From positions 467,988 through 531,987 of the forward strand of contig JAEERW010000001.1 in NCBI GenBank assembly GCA_016286055.1: a stretch of 64,000 nucleotides of DNA. Direction: 5' to 3'. Each line of letters opens with the position of its first letter. The stretch's first letter is position 1. This document shows, one piece after another, positions 40,737-50,850 of the stretch. The notes under the pieces are model-generated. The model had not been told where the DNA came from and made no database searches. It saw only the letters and a list, made by a program, of their open reading frames with translations. Position numbers and translations under genes: made by a program. This stretch comes from Bacteroidales bacterium (lineage in GTDB: Bacteria; Bacteroidota; Bacteroidia; Bacteroidales; UBA3824).

Positions 40737-42956
40737 TTAATAGGTGTCAACATCAAGGCGACCGAGTTTTTTGCCGTTTTGGTCGTAAACGGTTGATTTG
40801 CCGCTGCGTTTGCCTTTTTTGTATTTGCTCTGCATTTTTATGTTGCCGTTGTCGTAGAAGAAAACGGTTTCGCCGTGACGCAGACCGTCTTCGTACATTA
40901 TGCGGGCTTTAACCTTGCCGTTGGTATAAAATTCGGTGTAAGTGCCGTCGAGCACGTCGCCATCGTATTCAGCCTCTGCCATTTTTACTTGACGGGCGTT
41001 GTCGTGATAAAAATATGCTATACCGTCGAGTTTGCCTTTGTGGTAATTGGCTGTGGCATAGAGATTTCCCGATGGATAATATGTGCGCCAAATACCTTCT
41101 ATTTTACCGTCTTCGATATTGCCTTCGTAGTGGATGTTTTCGGTGCTGTCGTAATTGATTTTGGCTGCTCCGTCGTCGAAATCCATATCATCGGTTAATG
41201 CGGCTTTAAAGTCGAGCGAATCTAAATCTTTCATTTCCAACGAGTTTTCGGCTAATGCTTCAAACATTTGAAGCGAGTCGGTTGCTGCTGCGGTGCTATC
41301 GTATTGGATGGCAAACGACGAGCGGAAAAGTCCTGCGTCGTTTACCAATTGGAAACCAACGCGGGCAAACGAGCAAATGAGGTTTTTATTCTCCTCCAAA
41401 CTCTTGCGGTCTTCGGCGGGAGAGTATTTGTGGAGGGTTTCGTACATTTTGGGGGTCTGCACAAAGAGCGAAATGTTGGTCTTGATGTCAAATTGGTCTT
41501 TGAAATCGGCAAACTTTGGGTTTTTGTTGAGAGTGCGGCCTTGCAGATAGTCGTCGATTATCTGGTGGATTGATTCTTGCGAATTGGCAAATACCACGTA
41601 GTCTTCTATGTATGTGAAGAATGGCTTTTCGATGTCCTTAAACAGTTTGCCGAGGAACATTTTGAAAATGCCCTTGATGCCGAGGTATTGGATGTCGAAA
41701 TTGCGGTAAGGCTCAATTTTGAATTTTACAGGTGTGCGTCGGTTGAGATGCGTAACTATCTTACCAAGAGATTCTTTGGCGCGTTTGATGTCGGAAGCGT
41801 TTACAAACACAACACCATCGATGTCGCGCGATTTTTCGCTCAGCGGACGGAGTTTGCAAATAGCAATTTCGGAGCCTATCCAACCTAAGAAATCATCTTT
41901 GAGACTAAATCCAAGCAACTTTTCTACTATTTTGATATCAGTTTCCATAGTTTTTACTTCGGCGGGGTTGCCCTTGGCGTATTCGTCCATAAGTGCGGAG
42001 TAAAAACGCATAAAGTCGCTGAAATTCAATGAGAAATACAATGCTGTTTGGTCTGACATTATTTCATAAGAACGCGATTTGCCGGGTGTTACATTAGAAA
42101 ATGCCCTGATATATGAATATACGCTGTCGAGACTTGTGAATCCGTCCAAGTGTATTTGGTCGTTGTCTAAGTTGATTTCGGCGGCTGTATATGCCAACGA
42201 CGCTCCGAGCATATCCATCACATCGCTCGGGTCGGTGGAGTATATTGAGTAAAGTCCAGGGATAAGTTTGTAGTTGACATACGCTTTGAACATTTTTCTA
42301 TTGGAGAGTCCTGAGGTTACCACCTTGAAATTGAGGTTGTTGTCCCAAAATTGAGTATTGTGGTGACGGATAACACGCTCTACAAGACTTTTGTCGAGAC
42401 TTATGGCTAAGATATTGTTTACTAATGAGATATTGATATCGAAAGTTGGGTCTTCGATGTCGCGGAGAGTGTAGATGTCGTATTTGCCTTCGTTGGTTTC
42501 AATCTGTGATTCAAGAAATTTGAAACCTTTTACAAGTTTTAGCGACGCTTTGATTTCGGGAAAATATTCTGCAAACTCTTGAAGGTCGATGAGGTATACC
42601 AGATCCCAGTTGCGGTCGTTGGGCATACAGCCAACAACCAACAGTTTTCGGTCTGAGAGAATCTTGTCAACGGCTTTGTTGTTGTTGAGAAACCAGTCAA
42701 CAGTTTCGATATCTGAGTTGATGTCGGCAAAATATTCTGTTGATTTAAGGTATTGCCACAGAGCGCTTCCGCTGAGTGTAGACCATGCCTTTGATAGATT
42801 TTCGGTTTCGATAACGAATGCGGCATCGCTCGGCACGGCTGAAAAAGCGTTGATGTCGACAGTCTTTCTGAATAGTTTGTGGTATCCGATAAAACCCCCG
42901 ACAAGGAGTGCCACCACTACGAGGGTTATAAACATTCCCAAAAGTACTTTTTTCAT
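40737..42956 (-). CDS. DUF3352-like membrane protein fused to MORN repeats
   Basis: A 739-residue protein. A membrane helix (about 4-24) anchors a large domain resembling DUF3352 (SAVPSDAAFVIETENLSKAW, SVNASDIKRAKESL-type segments). The C-terminal 130 residues are MORN/YwqK-like repeats (GKLDGIAYFYHDNARQVK, DGDVLDGTYTEFYTNGKV, DGLRHGETVFFYDNGNIK). MORN repeats of this type are often on the cell surface or act as adaptor modules. The role is unknown. It has its own promoter (43009-43040) and precedes the small 40462-40725 gene by 11 bp. Confidence 0.78.
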   Translation of the reverse strand: MKKVLLGMFITLVVVALLVGGFIGYHKLFRKTVDINAFSAVPSDAAFVIETENLSKAWSTLSGSALWQYLKSTEYFADINSDIETVDWFLNNNKAVDKILSDRKLLVVGCMPNDRNWDLVYLIDLQEFAEYFPEIKASLKLVKGFKFLESQIETNEGKYDIYTLRDIEDPTFDINISLVNNILAISLDKSLVERVIRHHNTQFWDNNLNFKVVTSGLSNRKMFKAYVNYKLIPGLYSIYSTDPSDVMDMLGASLAYTAAEINLDNDQIHLDGFTSLDSVYSYIRAFSNVTPGKSRSYEIMSDQTALYFSLNFSDFMRFYSALMDEYAKGNPAEVKTMETDIKIVEKLLGFSLKDDFLGWIGSEIAICKLRPLSEKSRDIDGVVFVNASDIKRAKESLGKIVTHLNRRTPVKFKIEPYRNFDIQYLGIKGIFKMFLGKLFKDIEKPFFTYIEDYVVFANSQESIHQIIDDYLQGRTLNKNPKFADFKDQFDIKTNISLFVQTPKMYETLHKYSPAEDRKSLEENKNLICSFARVGFQLVNDAGLFRSSFAIQYDSTAAATDSLQMFEALAENSLEMKDLDSLDFKAALTDDMDFDDGAAKINYDSTENIHYEGNIEDGKIEGIWRTYYPSGNLYATANYHKGKLDGIAYFYHDNARQVKMAEAEYDGDVLDGTYTEFYTNGKVKARIMYEDGLRHGETVFFYDNGNIKMQSKYKKGKRSGKSTVYDQNGKKLGRLDVDTY

Positions 42957-43008
42957 ATTACAAGGATTATAAATTGCTTTTTAGAGTTTAATGATTGTTT
43001 ATTTTAGC

Positions 43009-43040
43009 ACAAAATTAGTTATTTTTTTTGAGAAAACCAA
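43009..43040 (-). promoter_or_regulatory. Promoter of the DUF3352-MORN gene
   Basis: On the minus strand, TTG (CAA at 43038-43040), a 20-bp spacer and TAATTTTGT (43009-43017), 52 bp before the ATG. Confidence 0.6.
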
Positions 43041-43135
43041 GCGGCTTTTTTACAACAATAAAAAAAAACGTCGGCGGATGTATTCCGTGGCACAAATTAT
43101 GTTTACAATATTTATAAAATAATTTGTTTTATGTT

Positions 43136-45817
43136 ATGTACAGTTACAGACAATACCCCGCTGGCATAATTCCGCACATTATTGCCGAGGCACAGGAAAG
43201 CAAAATTCCCGTGCCTAATGCTCCACAGCTTCCCGTGCGTCCAACGCTTGAGAAAATGCGCTATACAGGTTTTTTCCTTACGGCTATAACGGCGTTGCTT
43301 ATTGTTGCTTACAAGTTTAGCATTGTGCCATCGAATGCCTGGCTCACCGCTATGCTTACAGTTTTTTTGGTAGCATCTGTTAGTGTGATGGTTTACAACG
43401 TAATTTCAAACCGTTTTAAAAAACTTGCCAACCAAAAAACGCTCGAAAACTATGAATACCTAATGCGCTGCTATAATGATGAACTTGCGGCTATTGACGA
43501 GGCAAACCGTAAAAACAACGACCGCGCAGCTCTGGCTCGTTTCCGTAGCCAGAAGGTTTCCGAAGCGCTTATGCTCACCAATTGTCAGTTGAAACCTGCC
43601 GAGCAATGCGATGTAGATTGCAACGATGATTTTTACCAGATTCTCAACGAGTATTTTCCTGATAAAGTGCTCACCAACTACACCATTGCGCAAGACGATG
43701 ACAACTTGTGCTTTGTACCTAATTATATTGTTTCGGTGTCGGACCGCAAACTTTACATTGATGTGGAGATCGACGTGCCTTATGACCTCGAATCTGGTGA
43801 ACCTCAGTCGTTTGTGGGTACTCCTGCAAATCCCGATGAGATGTGTTTTTCTAAACAAAACCACGATAATTTTTTTGAAAAACAAGGATGGGTGGTTATC
43901 CGTTTTGCCGAAGAACAGATTGTGAAACAGCCTATTAGCTGCTGCAAATATATTGCTCAAACTATTTACGAACTTATTGGCGACGACCTTGTGCTCCAGA
44001 AATTTAACACGGTGGATAATATTTCGCCTTTGGATACATGGTCTTTCTCACAGTGCGAGTTGCTTAGGAATGAGCGTTACCGCGAAAACTATCTCGGTAT
44101 AGAAAATCCTACTCAATCCGAAGTGGCTCAAGATGAAACGCCTCAGAATGATTCTATTCAAGATGCTGAGCTTCAAGAAGATACCGCACAAAAAGAAAAT
44201 CTGCAAGAAGAACTAACATTACACGAAGAAAACACATCAGATATGAACAATCAATTAGAAAACACTACCACGGATGATGCTTCAAAGCCTCATTTTATGG
44301 ATACAATCGACGAACCGCTTTCAGAATCTGAACCAGAGCCTATACCAGAGCAAGTTTCCGAACCAGTTGAAGAAGATTCCACACCAGAACCCTCTGCAGA
44401 ACTACCTGAAACGCCTGTATTTACCGACTCAAGGTCGGAGGAACAGAAAAATATTGTTGACCTTGTGGCAAAGATGAACGAGTGTCACAATCTTGAAAAG
44501 TGGGATTTCTTGCTCGACTATTGCAACAAGGTGATTTCTATCGACCCCGGGTTCCAATTGGCGTATCTGCGTAGGAGTACAGCTTACGGCAATCTCGGCA
44601 AACTTGAATTAGCTATCGAAGACTGTGAAACGGTTATGAAAATGAATCCCGACAATCCCGATGCTTACTACAACGCTGCTGTGGCAAGTCTTATGCTCCG
44701 CCGATACGAAAAGGCTATTGATTATTTCAAATTGGCAATTTCGCACAAAATAGCTCATTCCGACGAAGTGCTGCTTACCCTTGCCGGAGTTTACGAAAAA
44801 ATAGGTGATGTGGCTGGTTACAACGAATATCTGCAACAATCCGCAGCCCTTGGTAATAATACCGCAAGAGTGATGATTATCAAGCAGAAACAAGACGAAG
44901 GCAAGAACGCAGGCACTCAGTTTAAGGGTTTTAATACACGGAATATCAAAATCGCCCACGAGGGTGTAACTGATATAAGTTTCAGTTTCAACGATGAATA
45001 CATCGCCATTGCCGACCAAAGCCGCAAACTTAGGGTGTTTGACACTTCGTCGTGGGAAACTATTCACAAACAGGACGTTAACGCTACAGCGATAGCATTC
45101 AGCCGCAACAACAAGTTTATGGCTGTTGGCGGTCAGAGTTTCCTTAGGGTGATGAATATATCATCTGACGGTTTCTCGCTATATTCGGATATCATCAACT
45201 ACACTGGCAGTATAAAAAAACTGTTTTTCCATCCTTTCAACAACGACACTCTGTTTGTAAGCGACAATTTTTCGCTCTACAAGGTGGATATTAAATCAAA
45301 GGTAATCAACAAGGCAATTTCCGACTTCTGCCTTATGTCGGTTTCGCGCGATATGCAGTATGTGACTGGATTCGACTATATGCACAATATGAAGATTTAT
45401 CGTATCAACGCCTTGTCGGAGATATTCAGATTGGGATACAACAGCTCTGATGAGATTAAATCAATGGCTGTCAACACTGATGCTACAAGGCTTATTTACG
45501 GATTTAAAAACGGTCGTGTGTGCGTTTACAATCCGCAGATACCTATGCCAGTTTCGGAGTTTGATATAGGTAGCGAGGTTATCGACATTAAGATAAGCAG
45601 CGACTCAATGTTTTTCTCGGTGCTTGGCGCCGACAGAAGGCTGAGATTTTTCAATGCTTCTACTTCTGAACGAGGTCGCGAGATTTCAATGATGCTCTTC
45701 CCGAGGCTAGTATCTATGAGCAATTCGTCGAATATGTTGGCTATTGGCAATTTCAACGATGATGTAGATATTATTTTTACTAACGAAACTGTGGTGGAAA
45801 CCTCTACTCGAGCATAG
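43136..45817 (+). CDS. Membrane protein with PD-(D/E)XK-like domain, TPR and beta-propeller
   Basis: An 893-residue protein from the ATG at 43136; a TTG at 43124 is less likely. Two membrane helices (about 43-62 and 68-90) are followed by a coiled segment (97-140). A domain at about 160-290 matches the general plan of DUF559/Vsr-like PD-(D/E)XK enzymes: FVPNYIVSVSDRKLYIDVEID (193-213) with Glu211 and Asp213, then NFFEKQGWVVIRFAEEQI (245-262). An acidic Glu/Pro/Gln-rich linker (325-430) leads to TPR repeats (435-590) and a divergent propeller (600-890). The combination suggests a nuclease-like or binding domain at the inner membrane with scaffold repeats. The HAD gene starts 3 bp after its stop. 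Function is unknown. Confidence 0.75.
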   Translation: MYSYRQYPAGIIPHIIAEAQESKIPVPNAPQLPVRPTLEKMRYTGFFLTAITALLIVAYKFSIVPSNAWLTAMLTVFLVASVSVMVYNVISNRFKKLANQKTLENYEYLMRCYNDELAAIDEANRKNNDRAALARFRSQKVSEALMLTNCQLKPAEQCDVDCNDDFYQILNEYFPDKVLTNYTIAQDDDNLCFVPNYIVSVSDRKLYIDVEIDVPYDLESGEPQSFVGTPANPDEMCFSKQNHDNFFEKQGWVVIRFAEEQIVKQPISCCKYIAQTIYELIGDDLVLQKFNTVDNISPLDTWSFSQCELLRNERYRENYLGIENPTQSEVAQDETPQNDSIQDAELQEDTAQKENLQEELTLHEENTSDMNNQLENTTTDDASKPHFMDTIDEPLSESEPEPIPEQVSEPVEEDSTPEPSAELPETPVFTDSRSEEQKNIVDLVAKMNECHNLEKWDFLLDYCNKVISIDPGFQLAYLRRSTAYGNLGKLELAIEDCETVMKMNPDNPDAYYNAAVASLMLRRYEKAIDYFKLAISHKIAHSDEVLLTLAGVYEKIGDVAGYNEYLQQSAALGNNTARVMIIKQKQDEGKNAGTQFKGFNTRNIKIAHEGVTDISFSFNDEYIAIADQSRKLRVFDTSSWETIHKQDVNATAIAFSRNNKFMAVGGQSFLRVMNISSDGFSLYSDIINYTGSIKKLFFHPFNNDTLFVSDNFSLYKVDIKSKVINKAISDFCLMSVSRDMQYVTGFDYMHNMKIYRINALSEIFRLGYNSSDEIKSMAVNTDATRLIYGFKNGRVCVYNPQIPMPVSEFDIGSEVIDIKISSDSMFFSVLGADRRLRFFNASTSERGREISMMLFPRLVSMSNSSNMLAIGNFNDDVDIIFTNETVVETSTRA

Positions 45818-45820
45818 ATT

Positions 45821-46450
45821 ATGCACCATTCTATTGTGCTGTTTGACTTTGACGGAACGCTTGCCGATACTTTTGAAACCGGTGCTGCGCTTATCAACGA
45901 GTTTGCCAGCAGATTTGGATATAAAACCATAGATTTTGCCAAAAAACGCAATCTTTCAGCTCGGGAGCTTGTAAGACTCTCGGGTGTGAAATGGTGGCAG
46001 ATTCCTCGTTTGGTGAGGTTTTTTAGAAGGGAGTCGGCTCGAAACGCCAACAATATTCATCCGTGTCGAGGTGTGCCTGAAATGATAAAAAACATTGCAC
46101 AAAGTGTTGATTTAGGTATTCTTACCACAAATACAACGCATGCCGTAGAGTGTTTTTTGCAAAACCACAATCTAGAATCTTATTTCGGATATGTAAAAAC
46201 AGGTGTGCCTCTTTTTGGTAAAACTCGTGCTCTCAGGCGTGCGGTGCGGCAGCTACAAAAAACACACACCTTAATATTATATGTTGGTGACGAAATTCGC
46301 GACATAGAGGCTTGCCATGCCGCAGGTGTGGAGATTATTTCCGTATCGTGGGGCTTTAATGCCCACGAAGTGTTAGCCGATAAAAACCCTTCTGTTGCCA
46401 AATCAGCTGATGAACTTGAGCAAATAATTGCCAGACGTATAGAGGCTTAA
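45821..46450 (+). CDS. HAD superfamily phosphatase
   Basis: A 209-residue phosphoglycolate-phosphatase-like hydrolase. The nucleophile motif DFDGTLAD (residues 9-16) has both Asp residues. Motif II is ILTTNTTHA, and motif III/IV is YVGDEIRDIEACHAAG. The cap is a small helical C1 domain. The substrate is not predictable. It lies 3 bp behind the membrane/PDDEXK-like gene, so the two form an operon, and its stop shares four bases with the convergent TPR ATPase gene (TTAA at 46447-46450). Confidence 0.9.
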   Translation: MHHSIVLFDFDGTLADTFETGAALINEFASRFGYKTIDFAKKRNLSARELVRLSGVKWWQIPRLVRFFRRESARNANNIHPCRGVPEMIKNIAQSVDLGILTTNTTHAVECFLQNHNLESYFGYVKTGVPLFGKTRALRRAVRQLQKTHTLILYVGDEIRDIEACHAAGVEIISVSWGFNAHEVLADKNPSVAKSADELEQIIARRIEA

Positions 46451-49400
46451 TTGGTTTTAAAATGCTCCGAAAATAGTTGCAATGCCTTACGGAGCATAGG
46501 CACGGTGTTTAAAAAGCCATCAATTATAGGCACAATTTTGTTAAATAGTGCTTGTGCTTCGTTGAAATTGCTCTGGAATACGAGTTGGATAAATTTGAGT
46601 ATCCTTGCAAACGCCATAGTTTCGGTATTGTTGCCCTCTGGTTCTAAGAGACTTAGCGCACGGTTGATACATTCAGCCGCAATGTTGAACTCGTTGTAGA
46701 AACGCATAAAGATGTCGGCTTTTTCAAGCAATACGGACGCTTCGGCAAGGGATTGACCTGTGGCTGTGTTTACTGCTTGGTCGATGAATGCAAGAGCAAT
46801 TGTTTTTTCATCGCACGAAACATTGTAACGTGCTTGTGATACAAGTACTTGTATTTCTAATTCAGAGTCTTTTTCGGTTTTTGCAAGTTCGGCGGCATTC
46901 GACAACAGTTTGCTGATAAAGTCGTACATCGTGAGCGTTTTGCCGTTGAAGTCGATGGTGGCAGCCATCTTGCCGCAGTTTTCAGCAAAAATAGTAGCCA
47001 TGCTATAATAGAGGTGGGCTGCTGCATCCCAAAGGTCGCGGGCAAAGAGAATGTCTAAGGCTTGTTGAAATTTTTTAACAGCCTCCTCAAAGTTTCCAAT
47101 TTTGATATATATTTGCGCAGAGGCACGCAGAGCGTTGCATTTAGTGTCAATGTCGGGAGCAATGTCAAAAATGTGCATAATTTGATTTGCCAGCACAGAA
47201 GCATCGTCGTTTCGTCGCAAGATTGTGTATGATTCTGCCCTACCGAGCATCGACTTTATCATGCCAGTATAGTTGTCGTCGTTTTTGAATAGGTGGTATG
47301 CCTTGTTGAAATACGTTGAGGCGGACTCTATGTCGCCTTGGGTTTCAAATATTGTAGTGGCAGCCGACAGCGCACATTCAGCGAGAGCTCTGGCTTCGAT
47401 GTGAAACTCTTTTTCAAATGTGTCGATAGCTCTGCGGTAGTATTCAGCGGCTTTGCGACGGTTTCCAAGCCGGTCGTACATGAGCGCCACATTCTTTAGG
47501 TTGTTAAATAGGCCTTCGCTCTTAAACTCTTCTTTGTCGTATTCTTCGCAGGCTTTGATATAGAATTCGAGCGCACGAGGGTAGTATCCTAGGGTATCGT
47601 AGGTGTAACCGATATTGTTGCAGATGTATGCCGTGCGGGTGTGTGATTCGGTTTTTGAACTGATGTCCAAGGCTGTGGTATAATTAGCCACGGCAGCAAA
47701 GAAATCCTTTGTTTCAAAAAAGTAGTCGGCTATGGCTGTGTGAGCCTGCACAAGTTTGTCGTTGATGTCGCTTTCTGACACTTCGTCGCCGTGATTTTTT
47801 AGCATATTTTTTAATATGTCGACAGCCGACGACAGACATTCGTATCCTTTGCCACGGTTTTGGGTGTGCATTAAGGCATCGGCAGCGTGACAAAGAGCAT
47901 CGGCACAACGTCCTGGCTTGTTGGCTATTTCGTAATGCTGTGCCGAGAGTATGTAGTTTTCTGCAGATTTTTCGTAGTTGCTGCTCTCAAAAAAAAGACC
48001 AGTTTCGGCGTATGCGGCGGCCAGCTGTTCGGTGTTGCCTGTTTGAGTATATGTGTCGATTACCTGATGCTGACAGATAAGTGCTTCGTCGGTTTCTCCG
48101 TTTTCGTTGTAGAGATATGCCAGGGCTGAGAGCATTTCTGCAAACATATCTAGGTCGTTATCTTTTCGGTAAAGGTCGATGGCCTTTTTGTAGTATTCGA
48201 TGGCACGCGGAGCGTCGGGTTTTTCGGCATACGTGCAGGCAAGAGTGCCTGTGGCAAGTGCTTCAGAGTGAATGTCGCCTAAATTACGGCTAAGTTCTAT
48301 GGCTTCGTTGAGTGCCTTTTGCGCCTCTTTGTATTCGCAGAGCATACGCATGGTGTCGCCTGCAAACGACATCAATCGGATATATTCGCTTGTGTCGCCA
48401 AGGTTTTTGTATATCTTGGCAGCGTGCAGGTATGTGACCTTGGCTTTGTTGAACCTGTCGCTGCGATAATAGAGCGTGGCAAGCGATGTCAGGTTGTAAG
48501 CCTCTTGCGCCTTGTATTTTACCTTGTGGTATAGTTCTATAGCATTGGCGTAGTAGGTTTCGGCGCGGGCGGTTTTTTTGAGTTCCTCGTATACGCTGGC
48601 AAGGTTTGAATAATTGAGGGCTGCAGCGGCGTTGTCGATGAGCTGAGTGTTGATTTTCAACGCCTCCAAATAGTATTCCGCAGCACGTTCGTAATCTAGT
48701 TTGGAGAAGAAAATGTTGCCAATATTGTTGTAAACGGCGGCTCTTCCAGCTTCGTCGTTGCTTTGTTGCGATAGTTCGAGCGACTTGTTGAAGTACTGCA
48801 TTGCTCCTTGAATGTCGTCGGATCCATAGTGAAGGTTGCCAATGGCATTGTAGTCGGCTATCATTCCTGCTATGTCGCTGTTGGCATGGTCTTCTTTAAG
48901 TGCGAGTTTGTAGTAACGAAGTGCGGTTTCGGTTTCTGACTTTTGTGAATAAAGCGTACCTAAATTACTGTATGTTAATGCAATACCATATTTGTTGGGA
49001 GCGTTAGAATCATTTTCGAGTGCCGCGTTGAAATATTTTTCTGCACCGTTTATGTCGCCACTGTTGAGCAGTGCCAATCCTATGTTGTTGTAACTTATTG
49101 ATATTTTGGCTTTATTGCCAAGCATACGATCGATTTCCAATGCTTTGTGAAAGTATGTCAACGCTTCTGCATATTTGCTTTGGGCGTTTTTCGACAGTCC
49201 CATATTGTTGTAGCAGTTGGCAAGGTTGATTCGGTCGCCAGTGTAGAAGCATAGTCTGAGAGCCTCGGTGTAGTATCTTTTGGCTTCGGCAAATCGGCTG
49301 TCGTTGTCGTATGATAGGCCGAGGTTGATATACGCTTTGGCTAATATGGCTGGTTTTACGGCTTTGGTGCAATAGGAGATTACCTCGTTGAGTAGTTGGT

Positions 49401-50850
49401 ATGCGCCCGCATTGTCTTTGTCGGTACGTTTGAGCGTGGCGAGGTCGATTTTTACTAACGCCACTTTGTCTTCGTCGGGTTTTTCGGAGTAGCCTTTGAG
49501 CGCAATGTTCAAATAATAATCAGCCGAAGTATGGTTGTAGCGGGTGAGGTTTAATTTTCCCAAGGCGTAGTAACAGTCGGCCAATGCGGGATGTTTTGGA
49601 TTCCCTTTGAGATAGTCGATAGCTTTTTGTATGTATTTCAACGCCTTGTCGTGATCAGATAGGTAAAGGTATTCTTGTCCCACAAAATAATATCCTGCCA
49701 CCAGATAGTATTTGTTGTCCAACTTTTTGGAGCAGCCGAGCAATGCCGTTCCACATTCAAGTGCCTCTTGGTGATATCCGAGCCACGAAAGAGCAAGGTA
49801 TTTGGCTTGTAATGAGGTGGCGCGATATTCCCACACAGCTTCCGATGAGCGGTAATGCGCCAACGCGTTCCATGTTTTATCTGCCAATTGCACAGCTTCG
49901 GGCATCGAAGGTTTGTATACTGCTGTTATTGCCTTGTCTAATAATTCTTTAGGATCGCCTATGTTTTTATCTTTTATGGCAGTGTAATGATATTTGTGAC
50001 TTGGTGTTTGTTTTAGAATAATGCTTTGCAGATACCGTGCGTTGGAGTAGAAATCCAAATTTACAATTATCCAGTTGTTGTCTATTTGTTTAATGTCGCC
50101 GTTTTGCTTCATATAATTGAGCAGTCCGGTAAGGAATGCAGGATTGCCCTGTGTTACCGAGTGTATTATGTTGGCTGTGTCGGATGGAAATTTATGACCA
50201 GGGAACATAGTGGATATCAGGTCGGCTGTGTCGGACAATTTCAGCGGTTCGGGAATGAGTTCGCAAAATCCGCCAGTTTTCCAAGCGGCGGTGATGCTGC
50301 CGATTTTTATAGGAAAAAGGTCGCGGTTGATGCGGTTGATAAGTGGATCCGCCTTGATTACAGGGTCAGACATGTTGTATGCCACCACTGCCATTATTTT
50401 GCAAGGTCCGTCTACTATGTGTTGGGCAAGTGCGTAGAGCATGCCGAATATGTCGGGATTGCAGTATTGAAAGTTGTCGGCGATGATGATCGTAGGATTG
50501 TTAGCCGCACACTCTTGTAGATATTTGTAGAAAAACTCTGCCACTTCGTCGGATGTTGACGTGGCAAAAAATCTGCGAAGCTCTGCGGTGGTTTTGCCTC
50601 CTGTAAAACTCTGATATAGAAGTTGATATGATACTTCTGTGCTTGCACACCGGCATTTAAGCGAAATGGTGCTACATGGTTTATCGGTGTTGGCTTTCTG
50701 TGCGAAATAGTTTACCAAAGTAGTTTTGCCGCATCCTTTGTCACCGCTAACGAGCACAATCTGCCCATTGCCACCGCAAGCCAGCTCGTAGAGGTTGTGC
50801 ATGCGGTGGAGTTCTTTTTCTCTACCTACAAATATATCTCTGTTGCTCAA
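46447..50850 (-). CDS. Large AAA/STAND-type ATPase with extended TPR array
   Basis: A 1467-residue protein, last gene of the signalling operon. The N-terminus has an AAA_16/STAND-type ATPase: FVGREKEL (7-14), P-loop GDKGCGKTT (36-44) and Walker B-like IIIADNFQY (about 119-127). A winged-helix-like segment leads to about 25 or more TPR units covering residues 350-1350 (recurring NNIGLAL, ALTYFHKALEIDRML and AAEYYLEALKIN patterns). This layout resembles STAND regulators such as MalT-like proteins or LGN-type scaffolds, which switch upon ligand or partner binding, but no DNA-binding effector is seen. Its start overlaps the stop of the hybrid kinase gene by four bases, so the two proteins are made together. 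Confidence 0.88.
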   Translation of the reverse strand: MSNRDIFVGREKELHRMHNLYELACGGNGQIVLVSGDKGCGKTTLVNYFAQKANTDKPCSTISLKCRCASTEVSYQLLYQSFTGGKTTAELRRFFATSTSDEVAEFFYKYLQECAANNPTIIIADNFQYCNPDIFGMLYALAQHIVDGPCKIMAVVAYNMSDPVIKADPLINRINRDLFPIKIGSITAAWKTGGFCELIPEPLKLSDTADLISTMFPGHKFPSDTANIIHSVTQGNPAFLTGLLNYMKQNGDIKQIDNNWIIVNLDFYSNARYLQSIILKQTPSHKYHYTAIKDKNIGDPKELLDKAITAVYKPSMPEAVQLADKTWNALAHYRSSEAVWEYRATSLQAKYLALSWLGYHQEALECGTALLGCSKKLDNKYYLVAGYYFVGQEYLYLSDHDKALKYIQKAIDYLKGNPKHPALADCYYALGKLNLTRYNHTSADYYLNIALKGYSEKPDEDKVALVKIDLATLKRTDKDNAGAYQLLNEVISYCTKAVKPAILAKAYINLGLSYDNDSRFAEAKRYYTEALRLCFYTGDRINLANCYNNMGLSKNAQSKYAEALTYFHKALEIDRMLGNKAKISISYNNIGLALLNSGDINGAEKYFNAALENDSNAPNKYGIALTYSNLGTLYSQKSETETALRYYKLALKEDHANSDIAGMIADYNAIGNLHYGSDDIQGAMQYFNKSLELSQQSNDEAGRAAVYNNIGNIFFSKLDYERAAEYYLEALKINTQLIDNAAAALNYSNLASVYEELKKTARAETYYANAIELYHKVKYKAQEAYNLTSLATLYYRSDRFNKAKVTYLHAAKIYKNLGDTSEYIRLMSFAGDTMRMLCEYKEAQKALNEAIELSRNLGDIHSEALATGTLACTYAEKPDAPRAIEYYKKAIDLYRKDNDLDMFAEMLSALAYLYNENGETDEALICQHQVIDTYTQTGNTEQLAAAYAETGLFFESSNYEKSAENYILSAQHYEIANKPGRCADALCHAADALMHTQNRGKGYECLSSAVDILKNMLKNHGDEVSESDINDKLVQAHTAIADYFFETKDFFAAVANYTTALDISSKTESHTRTAYICNNIGYTYDTLGYYPRALEFYIKACEEYDKEEFKSEGLFNNLKNVALMYDRLGNRRKAAEYYRRAIDTFEKEFHIEARALAECALSAATTIFETQGDIESASTYFNKAYHLFKNDDNYTGMIKSMLGRAESYTILRRNDDASVLANQIMHIFDIAPDIDTKCNALRASAQIYIKIGNFEEAVKKFQQALDILFARDLWDAAAHLYYSMATIFAENCGKMAATIDFNGKTLTMYDFISKLLSNAAELAKTEKDSELEIQVLVSQARYNVSCDEKTIALAFIDQAVNTATGQSLAEASVLLEKADIFMRFYNEFNIAAECINRALSLLEPEGNNTETMAFARILKFIQLVFQSNFNEAQALFNKIVPIIDGFLNTVPMLRKALQLFSEHFKTN

